Assembly: GCA_946479895.1 (NCBI GenBank)
Contig: CAMLHT010000266.1
Span: 1-5,214, forward strand
Length of the DNA: 5,214 bases
Reading direction: 5' to 3'
Source: an uncultured Gemmatimonadota bacterium
GTDB taxonomy: Bacteria; Gemmatimonadota; Gemmatimonadetes; Gemmatimonadales; Gemmatimonadaceae
The notes beneath the pieces were generated by a model. The model was not told the DNA's origin. It saw only the letters and a program-made list of their open reading frames with translations, and did not search any database. The first letter of the stretch is position 1; each line of letters starts with the position of its first letter. Positions 1 through 5,079 of the stretch are shown piece after piece. The translations under genes were made by a program, and so were the position numbers.

Positions 1-71
1 CGTCCTCCGCCCTCCGTCCTCCGTCCTCCGCCCTCCGTCCTCCGCCCTCCGCCCTCCGCCCTCCATCCTCC
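1..71 (+). repeat. CGYCCTC heptamer tandem array upstream of the deacetylase gene (left-truncated by window)
   Basis: Ten consecutive 7-nt units of the form CGYCCTC fill positions 1-70, followed by a partial unit CGCCC. Units alternate between CGTCCTC and CGCCCTC, with one CATCCTC at 64-70. The array probably continues left of the window. Read in GTCCTCC phase from position 2, the variant order is T,C,T,T,C,T,C,C,C,A at the variable pyrimidine, nearly the order seen in the array at 2565-2636. It ends about 10 nt before the GTG of the deacetylase gene, so it occupies that gene's 5' leader. The complementary strand repeats GGAGGRC. The unit length is not a multiple of three and contains no stop triplet, so the array is open in several frames without being coding. 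Its function is unknown. Confidence 0.93.
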
Positions 72-80
72 GCCCAAGCC

Positions 81-977
81 GTGTTCTGGTCCTCCGCCCG
101 CTACACCTTTCCGCTCCCCGCCGGGCACCGCTTCCCGATCGCGAAGTACGAGCTGCTGCGTCAGGGCGTGATTGCCGCGGGAATCGCTGGCGGGGCCGTG
201 CATGAGCCGGAGCGGATCACGCGGGAAGCGTTGCTGCGCGTCCACACCGAGCGGTATGTGGATGCCTTCACCAACGGCACGCTCGACGATGCCGAGGTGC
301 GGCGACTCGGCTTTCCCTGGTCGCTGGAGCTGGTCGAGCGGTCGTATCGCGCCGCGGGTGGGACCATGGAAGCGGCGCGAGCCGCGCTCGACATCGGCGT
401 CGCGATGAACCTCGCCGGCGGAACGCATCACGCGTTTCCGGATCGCGGGGAAGGCTTCTGCGTGTTCAATGACGTCGCCATCGCGATTCGCGCCCTCCAG
501 CATGAGGGCCTGATCGAGCGAGCCGCCATCGTGGACCTCGACGTCCACCAGGGGAACGGAACCAACGCGATCTTCGCCGGCGACGACAGCGTGTACACCT
601 TCAGCATGCACGGGCGCCGCAACTACCCGTTCACGAAGGTCCCCGGTTCACTCGACGTCGAGCTGGAGGACGGGTGCGGGGACGACGAGTACCTGTCCCT
701 CCTCGCGGCGAAGCTGCCCGGGGCGATTGGCGCCGCCCGGCCCGATCTCATCATCTATCTCGCCGGCGCCGATGCCCACGCGGACGACCGGCTCGGCCGC
801 CTGAGACTGTCGGCGGACGGACTGGCTCGGCGTGACGTCATGGTCCTCGACGCGGCGCGGGAGGTCGGAATTCCCGTCGCGGTCACCATCGCCGGCGGCT
901 ATGGGCGAGACATCGACGTCACGGTCGGCATTCACATGGCGACCGCCCGGATCGCCCGGGAGTTTGCCGCAGGATGA
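81..977 (+). CDS. Histone deacetylase family protein (zinc-dependent acetyl-lysine/amide deacetylase)
   Basis: The 298-residue product is a member of the arginase/deacetylase-fold HDAC superfamily, the usual size for the short bacterial group related to class IV enzymes. Visible motifs in order are FPLPAGHRFP near residues 10-19, the active-site His pair in GGTHHAF (H116, H117), GFCVFNDVAIA, DLDVHQGNG with zinc ligands D154 and H156, FSMHGRRNYPF, AGAD with the third zinc ligand D231, and GGY with catalytic Y274. All catalytic residues are present, so an active cytoplasmic enzyme is expected. The substrate cannot be read from sequence; bacterial relatives act on acetylated lysines or small acetyl-amides. 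GTG at 81 is chosen because the family's FPLP motif normally lies about ten residues from the N-terminus and no in-frame ATG/GTG is seen upstream. No Shine-Dalgarno site precedes it; the leader is the heptamer array. The next gene follows after 53 nt. Confidence 0.93.
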   Translation: MFWSSARYTFPLPAGHRFPIAKYELLRQGVIAAGIAGGAVHEPERITREALLRVHTERYVDAFTNGTLDDAEVRRLGFPWSLELVERSYRAAGGTMEAARAALDIGVAMNLAGGTHHAFPDRGEGFCVFNDVAIAIRALQHEGLIERAAIVDLDVHQGNGTNAIFAGDDSVYTFSMHGRRNYPFTKVPGSLDVELEDGCGDDEYLSLLAAKLPGAIGAARPDLIIYLAGADAHADDRLGRLRLSADGLARRDVMVLDAAREVGIPVAVTIAGGYGRDIDVTVGIHMATARIAREFAAG

Positions 978-1030
978 GCGCGATGCGCGCGCAACGTCCG
1001 CACGGCCATGCGTCGCCCTAAGTTCCGGAG

Positions 1031-1915
1031 ATGAGGATTCCTCCACCGCGCGAAAGCGGGTTCACCGGCACGACGCCCGTGCCGCTCTACTGGGCGCGCT
1101 ACGGGCCGGCCGGGGCTCGGCCGGTGCTCGTCCTGCACGGAGGGCCGGGCGCCGAGCACGACTATCTCCTGCCCCAGATGCTCCAGCTGGGAGGCGGCAC
1201 TCGCGAGCTGGTCTTCTACGACCAGCGAGGGGGAGGACGCTCGAAGACCGAGGATCGCGCGCCGATCACCTGGCGCACGCAGGTCGACGACATGCGCCTC
1301 GTCATCGACGAGCTCGGGCTGGCCGACGACGGATTGACCGTGGTCGGCTATTCCTGGGGAGGCCTCCTCGCCATGCTGTACGCGATCGAGGCGTCCGCCG
1401 GACGCGTTTCGCCGGCCGTCGCGCGCCTCGGCCTGATCGACCCGGCACCGGTGACGCGCCAGTTCCGGGATGAGTTCGAACGGGAATTCGCCGCTCGCCA
1501 GTCGGGACCGGCGATTCGCGCCCTCCGCGAGGAGCTCGCCGCATCCGGGTTGAAGGAGTCCGACCCCGACGCGTACCGCCAGCGCTCCTTCGAGCTCAGC
1601 GTCGCGGGCTACTTCGCGGACCCGGGGAAAGCGAGGGACCTGACGCCGTTTCGCGTCGTCGGCCGGGTGCAGCAGTCCATCTGGGAGAGCCTTGGTGATT
1701 TCGACCTCACCCGGCCCGGAATGCTGGACACGGTTCGGGTGCCGGCCCTCATCGTCCACGGCCGCCAGGACCCGATCCCGCTGGCCTCGTCGGAGGCGGC
1801 GGCCGGTTCGATGCATTCGGGGCTCGCCATCCTCGAGGATTGCGGCCACGTTCCCTATGTCGAGCAACCCCGGCAGTTGTTCCGGGCGCTGGATAGCTTT
1901 CTCGAAGGCAACTGA
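1031..1915 (+). CDS. Alpha/beta hydrolase, proline iminopeptidase-like (peptidase family S33)
   Basis: The 294-residue product has the full signature of the proline iminopeptidase branch of alpha/beta hydrolases. HGGPG at 36-40 forms the oxyanion hole, DQRGGGRS lies at 64-71, the nucleophile elbow GYSWGG at 106-111 carries S108, GRQDP provides the acid D247, and CGHVPYVEQP provides H273. The cap segment at about 140-225 is helical and charged. The HGGPG plus DQRG combination is typical of enzymes that remove N-terminal proline or other residues from peptides, but relatives also cleave esters, amides and lactones, so the substrate is open. No signal peptide is seen, so it is likely cytoplasmic. 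ATG 1031 is the first start after an in-frame TAA at 1019-1021. A GGAG touches the ATG (1027-1030), too close to act as a standard Shine-Dalgarno site. It probably shares a transcript with the deacetylase gene upstream. Confidence 0.92.
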   Translation: MRIPPPRESGFTGTTPVPLYWARYGPAGARPVLVLHGGPGAEHDYLLPQMLQLGGGTRELVFYDQRGGGRSKTEDRAPITWRTQVDDMRLVIDELGLADDGLTVVGYSWGGLLAMLYAIEASAGRVSPAVARLGLIDPAPVTRQFRDEFEREFAARQSGPAIRALREELAASGLKESDPDAYRQRSFELSVAGYFADPGKARDLTPFRVVGRVQQSIWESLGDFDLTRPGMLDTVRVPALIVHGRQDPIPLASSEAAAGSMHSGLAILEDCGHVPYVEQPRQLFRALDSFLEGN

Positions 1916-1930
1916 AGGGTCCCCTGAACC

Positions 1931-1935
1931 AGGAG
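1931..1935 (+). promoter_or_regulatory. Shine-Dalgarno site AGGAG for the gene at 1941
   Basis: AGGAG lies five nucleotides before ATG 1941. It decides the start of the unknown gene, whose frame stays open upstream through the end of the hydrolase gene. It is the only well-placed canonical ribosome binding site in front of any gene here. Confidence 0.75.
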
Positions 1936-1940
1936 TTCGC

Positions 1941-2429
1941 ATGGGCGAAGCCGCTCCGCGCTCCTCACCGCCAACCGCATCCGTGTTCGATCCGACGCCG
2001 CCGCCAATTGCGACCATCGATCATCAGGGGCGACGGATCATCGTCACCTGTCGCATCGGATTCGACGGCGTGGAGTACATCGGCAGGCTGTGGTTCGCGC
2101 CAGAGGACGGCACCGAGCCGGCGATGCCGGATCGTGCCGCCGTGCCCGGCCGCACGCGCGACGAAGTCCTCACCCTGGCCCAGCGACTCACACCGCACGA
2201 GCTGACGGTCCGCCACCGCCGCGCGATCGCCGAGAAGCGACGCTACCTCAGCCTGCGCCGCGCGACCGACGAGATCATCGCGAAGATCCGCTACATGAAT
2301 CAGCTCGCCATCTCGATGCACGCGGGCGTCATCGACCCCGAGGGCGCGCAGCAGGAGATCCTGCTCACGGAGCACCAGATCATCGACGTGGTAAGCCGGC
2401 TCAAGGACTACGCCGGGGTGGAAGGCTAG
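1941..2429 (+). CDS. Unrecognised 162-residue protein, beta-hairpin plus helical region
   Basis: I do not recognise this family. The product starts with a proline-rich, probably disordered stretch (residues 1-23). A likely beta-sheet segment follows at about 24-53, with alternating hydrophobics in ATIDHQGRRIIVTCRIG and the aromatic-rich EYIGRLWFAP. A linker to about residue 70 leads into a mostly helical, charged C-terminal half (72-157) with arginine-rich clusters such as RHRRAIAEKRRYLSLRR. There is one cysteine (C37), no signal peptide and no membrane segment, so it is expected in the cytoplasm. Reality as a gene is supported by the AGGAG site, high third-position GC and a 25-nt gap to the hydrolase gene. 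The basic helices would suit nucleic-acid or protein binding, but that is speculation. The gene ends at a TAG nine bases before the purine-rich heptamer units. Confidence 0.8.
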   Translation: MGEAAPRSSPPTASVFDPTPPPIATIDHQGRRIIVTCRIGFDGVEYIGRLWFAPEDGTEPAMPDRAAVPGRTRDEVLTLAQRLTPHELTVRHRRAIAEKRRYLSLRRATDEIIAKIRYMNQLAISMHAGVIDPEGAQQEILLTEHQIIDVVSRLKDYAGVEG

Positions 2430-2430
2430 C

Positions 2431-2478
2431 GGATTACGGAGGACGGAGGGCGAGGACGGAGGGCGGAGGACGGAGGGC
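2431..2478 (+). repeat. GGAGGRC heptamer array, purine-rich (inverted copy)
   Basis: Six clear units run from 2438 to 2478: GGAGGAC, GGAGGGC, a short GAGGAC, GGAGGGC, GGAGGAC and GGAGGGC. A degenerate GGATTAC precedes them at 2431-2437. This is the same element as the arrays at 1-71 and 2533-2636 in the opposite orientation. The one 6-nt unit (2452-2457) matches a 6-nt unit in the downstream array when the two are folded together. The G-tract pattern GG-A-GG-AC-GG-A-GGG could form two-layer G-quadruplexes on this strand. It begins two bases after the stop codon of the unknown gene. Confidence 0.93.
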
Positions 2479-2612
2479 GATAATTTTGCACAATGCTTCG
2501 CGACCTCACGCGAATCGCATCCCCCGCTCACACTTCGTCCTTCGTCCTTCGTCCTTCGTCTTTCGTCCTCCGCCCTCCGTCCTCCGTCCTCCGTCCTCGG
2601 CCTCCGTCCTCC
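2438..2612. repeat. 41-bp imperfect inverted repeat made of heptamer units, 93-nt loop
   Basis: Positions 2438-2478 are the reverse complement of 2572-2612 at 39 of 41 positions, counted by eye. One of the two differences would be a G-U pair in RNA. Both arms contain the same 6-nt irregular unit at the same register, so the pairing reflects copied structure rather than just shared composition. A transcript through this region could form a very stable stem with its base 29 nt before the polX start codon. There is no run of U after the stem, so it does not look like a standard intrinsic terminator. Confidence 0.8.
2479..2532 (+). promoter_or_regulatory. AT-richer spacer between the arrays with a small dyad; possible polX promoter/operator region
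   Basis: This is the only AT-enriched patch in the intergenic region. It starts with GATAAT (2479-2484), five of six matches to a -10 hexamer, but no convincing -35 element lies 16-18 nt upstream because that position is inside the purine array. A perfect dyad TTCGCG-acctca-CGCGAA covers 2497-2514 and could be an operator half-site pair or a small hairpin. The promoter assignment is an inference with little support beyond position and composition. Confidence 0.25.
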
Positions 2613-2636
2613 GCCCTCCGCCCTCCGCCCTCTGTT
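2533..2636 (+). repeat. CTYCGYC heptamer array, pyrimidine-rich, directly upstream of polX
   Basis: About fifteen units run without a break. Four CTTCGTC and one TTTCGTC (2533-2567) are followed by CTCCGCC/CTCCGTC units, with one 6-nt unit CTCGGC at 2596-2601 and a degenerate CTCTGTT at 2630-2636. In GTCCTCC phase, 2565-2636 follows the same order of T and C variants as positions 2-64, except for one 6-nt insertion and two substitutions. The CTTCGTC block is a local expansion of a variant unit absent from the other copies. The array ends five bases before the polX ATG. The array lacks stop triplets in the polX frame, which is why that frame stays open far upstream of the true start. Confidence 0.93.
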
Positions 2637-2641
2637 CCGTC

Positions 2642-4369
2642 ATGACCGATCCCCGCTCGGCTGCGCACGTGCTCGCGCGAATTGCCGCGTACCTGGAGCT
2701 GCATGGCGAGAACCGCTTCAAGGCGAAGGCCTATGACACGGCGGCGAAGGCGCTCCGGGGGTTTCCCTCCGACGATCTGGCCGGCGCCCTCGAGAGCGGC
2801 GAGCTCGCCGCCGTGCGCGGGCTCGGCCCGGCCACCCTCGCCGTCGTTCGCGACCTCGTGGAGCACGGACAGTCGCGCTACCTGGAGCAGCTGCGGCAGA
2901 CGACGCCCGAAGGATTGCTCGAGATGCTCGACGTCCCCGGCCTGACGCCGGCGAAGATCTTCCAGATCCACGAAGCGCTCGGCATCGAGACGATCGACGA
3001 GCTCGAGGAAGCGGCGCGCGACGGGCGGCTCGCGAAGCTGCCCCGCTATGGCCCGAAGACCGCCGACCGCATTCTGGCCGGCATCGCCATGCGTCGCGCG
3101 CGGGGCGCGCAGCGCCTCTACCATCAGGCGCGGGCCGAGGGCGAGCGGCTGCGGGAGATGATCGAGGCGCATCCGGACGTCGCGCACGCGGCCATCGCCG
3201 GACCGCTGCGCCGGCACTGCGAGACGGTCGGCAATCTCGACGTCGTCGCCGCCTGCCTTCGCGCGCCGGCGGAAGTCGCGGCGTCGTTCACGAGGATCGG
3301 CGGCGTGAAGGCCGTGAAGGGATCCGGCAGCTCCGTCGAGATCACCTTCGTCGACGGCATTACCCTGCGGCTGCACTGCGCCCTCGAGCGCGACTACGGA
3401 TTGGCGCTCTTCGCCGCGACTGGGGAGACCGCTCACGTCGGCGCCGTTGCCGCGCGACTGATGGAGCGCGGCTACGCTCTCGGCAGCACTGGGCTGGAGC
3501 GGGATGGAAAATCCGTCCCGACACCCGATGAGCACACCGTCTACTCCTTCGCCGGGCTCGCGTACGTCGATCCGGCCCTGAGGGAGAACAACGGCGAGGT
3601 CGCGGCGGCCGCGACCGATTCGCTCCCTGTCCTGATCGCGGACGACGATCTCCGTGGCGTGCTGCACTGCCACACGATCTACTCCGACGGACGCGCCACG
3701 GTCGCGGAGATGGCGAAAGGCGCGGCGGCGCGCGGCTGGAAGTACATCGGCATCTCCGATCACTCGCAGGCGGCCTTCTACGCCGGCGGAATGACCGAGG
3801 CGCAGCTCGAGGCCCAGATCGAGGAGATCGATGAGCTCAACGCCACCCGGCCCGGAGTCCGCGTGCTCAAGGGGATCGAGGCCGACATCCTCGCCGACGG
3901 CCGGCTCGACTACTCACCGGAGCTGCTCGACCGGCTCGACTACGTGATCGGTTCGATCCATGCGCGCTTCTCGATGGACGGACCGGCGATGACGAAGCGG
4001 GTGCTCCGCGCGCTCGACGAGCCGCATCTCACCATCCTGGCGCATCCCACCGGCCGTCTCCTGCTGTCGCGCGAGCCGTACGCGCTCGACGTCGAGGCCA
4101 TGCTGGAGAAGGCCGCCGAGCGCGGGGTCGCCGTGGAGCTCAACGCCGATCCGCACCGCCTCGACCTCGACTGGCGTTACCTTCTCCGCGCGCGCGAGCT
4201 GGGGGTGACGGTCGCCATCGGCCCCGACGCGCATTCCGTCAACCAGCTGGACTACGTCTTCGGAGGAGTCGGGATGGCCCGCAAGGGATGGCTGGAGCCG
4301 CGAAACGTGCTGAACACGCGCGACGCCGACGCGGTCATCGCGTTCGCGCGCGCGCGCCGGAACGGCTGA
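2642..4369 (+). CDS. polX: PolX-family protein: HhH region, degenerate polymerase-X domain, intact PHP phosphoesterase domain
   Basis: The 575-residue product has the length and domain order of bacterial PolX. The N-terminal lyase-like region carries helix-hairpin-helix motifs at about 58-66, 98-106 and 133-143. The nucleotidyltransferase domain spans about 155-320. The C-terminal PHP domain (about 338-570) shows HCHTIYSDG (H342, H344, D349), SDH (D373, H374), GIEADIL (E413), SIH (H440), AHPTGR (H468), LNADP (N501) and PDAH (D529, H531), so the metal sites look complete. The polymerase site does not: the usual GSxRR reads GPLRR (187-191), GDxD reads GNLD with N198 and D200, and the third aspartate position in the xDLR motif reads T241. 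The expected role is 3'-5' exonuclease or AP-site/phosphoester processing during base excision repair without polymerisation. ATG 2642 is chosen because PolX homology begins within a few residues and upstream sequence in frame is heptamer array. No Shine-Dalgarno site is visible. nth follows after four bases. Confidence 0.93.
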   Translation: MTDPRSAAHVLARIAAYLELHGENRFKAKAYDTAAKALRGFPSDDLAGALESGELAAVRGLGPATLAVVRDLVEHGQSRYLEQLRQTTPEGLLEMLDVPGLTPAKIFQIHEALGIETIDELEEAARDGRLAKLPRYGPKTADRILAGIAMRRARGAQRLYHQARAEGERLREMIEAHPDVAHAAIAGPLRRHCETVGNLDVVAACLRAPAEVAASFTRIGGVKAVKGSGSSVEITFVDGITLRLHCALERDYGLALFAATGETAHVGAVAARLMERGYALGSTGLERDGKSVPTPDEHTVYSFAGLAYVDPALRENNGEVAAAATDSLPVLIADDDLRGVLHCHTIYSDGRATVAEMAKGAAARGWKYIGISDHSQAAFYAGGMTEAQLEAQIEEIDELNATRPGVRVLKGIEADILADGRLDYSPELLDRLDYVIGSIHARFSMDGPAMTKRVLRALDEPHLTILAHPTGRLLLSREPYALDVEAMLEKAAERGVAVELNADPHRLDLDWRYLLRARELGVTVAIGPDAHSVNQLDYVFGGVGMARKGWLEPRNVLNTRDADAVIAFARARRNG

Positions 4370-4373
4370 CCGC

Positions 4374-5048
4374 ATGGCCGCCGCGAAGAAGAAGTCCGGG
4401 GGACTGGGGCGTCGCTCGCCGAAGGCGGAGCGGGCGCCGGAGATCCGGCGTCGGCTGGAGAAGGCCTATCCCGACGCGCATTGCGCCCTGGACTTCTCGA
4501 ATCCGTACGAGCTCACCGTCGCGACGATTCTCAGCGCGCAGTGCACGGACAAGCGCGTCAACATGGTCACCCCGGAGTTGTTCCGGCGATACCCGACGCC
4601 CGCCGCGCTTGCCGCCGCCGATCCGGCGGACGTCGAGGAGATCATCAAGAGCACGGGTTTCTTCCGCGCGAAGACCAAGAGTCTCATCGGCATGGCCACC
4701 GCCGTCGACGAGAGGCACGATGGCGCGATCCCGGCGAAGATGGACGAGCTCGTGAAGCTGCCGGGCGTCGGACGGAAGACGGCGAACGTGGTCCTCGGAA
4801 ACGCGTTCGACGTCAACGTCGGAGTCGTGGTGGACACGCACGTCACGCGCGTGAGCCAGCGGCTGGGACTCACGAAGCAGACCGACCCGGTGAAGATCGA
4901 GCAGGACCTGATGAAGCTCTTTCCGCAGGCCGGGTGGACGATGCTCTCGCACCTTTTCATCGAGCACGGGCGGCAGGTCTGCGACGCCCGCAAGCCGAAG
5001 TGCGAGGTGTGCCCGCTCTCCGACCTCTGTCCCTCGTCGCGGGTCTAG
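4374..5048 (+). CDS. nth: Endonuclease III (DNA glycosylase / AP lyase)
   Basis: The 224-residue product is a bifunctional glycosylase that removes oxidised pyrimidines and cuts the strand at abasic sites. The helix-hairpin-helix LPGVGRKTANVV (129-140) contains the catalytic lysine K135, and VVVDTHV contains the catalytic aspartate D154. The [4Fe-4S] cluster cysteines follow the expected C-x6-C-x2-C-x5-C spacing (C203, C210, C213, C219). LSAQCTDKRVN (53-63) is also typical. The protein has a lysine/arginine-rich extension of about 20 residues at the N-terminus, slightly longer than the compact E. coli enzyme. ATG 4374 starts four bases after the polX stop, so translation is probably coupled; only a weak GGAA at 4359-4362 precedes it. 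The stop TAG at 5046-5048 overlaps the stop codon of the opposing gene. Confidence 0.97.
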   Translation: MAAAKKKSGGLGRRSPKAERAPEIRRRLEKAYPDAHCALDFSNPYELTVATILSAQCTDKRVNMVTPELFRRYPTPAALAAADPADVEEIIKSTGFFRAKTKSLIGMATAVDERHDGAIPAKMDELVKLPGVGRKTANVVLGNAFDVNVGVVVDTHVTRVSQRLGLTKQTDPVKIEQDLMKLFPQAGWTMLSHLFIEHGRQVCDARKPKCEVCPLSDLCPSSRV

Positions 5049-5079
5049 TGCGGCGTGACCTGGCGCCCCGCGACCCGCG
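5036..5079. terminator. GC-rich dyad around the convergent gene ends (weak terminator candidate)
   Basis: GTCGCGGG (5036-5043) is complementary to CCCGCGAC (5067-5074), and CGCGGGTC (5038-5045) is complementary to GACCCGCG (5072-5079). These are two mutually exclusive 8-bp stems that bracket the shared CTAG stop site. No T-run follows on either strand, and such pairs arise easily in GC-rich DNA, so a termination role is only possible. Confidence 0.2.

Noticed and set aside
932..2017. Long - strand open frame opposite the hydrolase (361 codons)
   Set aside because: The + strand frame has complete alpha/beta hydrolase motifs, while the - strand product has low-complexity Arg/Gly/Ala character and no recognisable domain.
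81..2429. A defence or biosynthetic system formed by the deacetylase, hydrolase and unknown gene
   Set aside because: The first two are common housekeeping or accessory enzymes, and nothing seen in the sequence links them functionally. Co-direction with 25-53 nt gaps alone is not enough.
2438..2612. Intrinsic terminator for the unknown gene
   Set aside because: The inverted repeat is much longer than usual, has a 93-nt loop and lacks a T-run. It may still affect transcription but does not fit the standard terminator form.
2431..2636. CRISPR array
   Set aside because: The units are 7 nt, directly adjacent with no spacers, and no cas genes are present.
2090..2641. Open frame extending 184 codons upstream of the polX ATG
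   Set aside because: It overlaps the unknown gene in another frame and then runs through heptamer repeats, which contain no stop triplets in this frame. PolX homology begins right after ATG 2642, so the extension is an artefact.
2431..2641. Insertion sequence or MITE remnant
   Set aside because: The arms are internal tandem heptamers rather than unique terminal repeats, and I see no target-site duplication or transposase fragment. A dispersed repeat origin is kept as a finding instead.
2528..3763. Long - strand open frame opposite polX (411 codons)
   Set aside because: It is antisense to well-recognised PolX domains, and its end runs into repeat-encoded RRTEDGG-type sequence. It is a shadow caused by high GC.
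4335..4967. - strand open frame opposite nth (210 codons)
   Set aside because: It lies antisense to an intact endonuclease III with all catalytic and cluster residues. It is also not in continuity with the real - strand gene, which ends at 5045.
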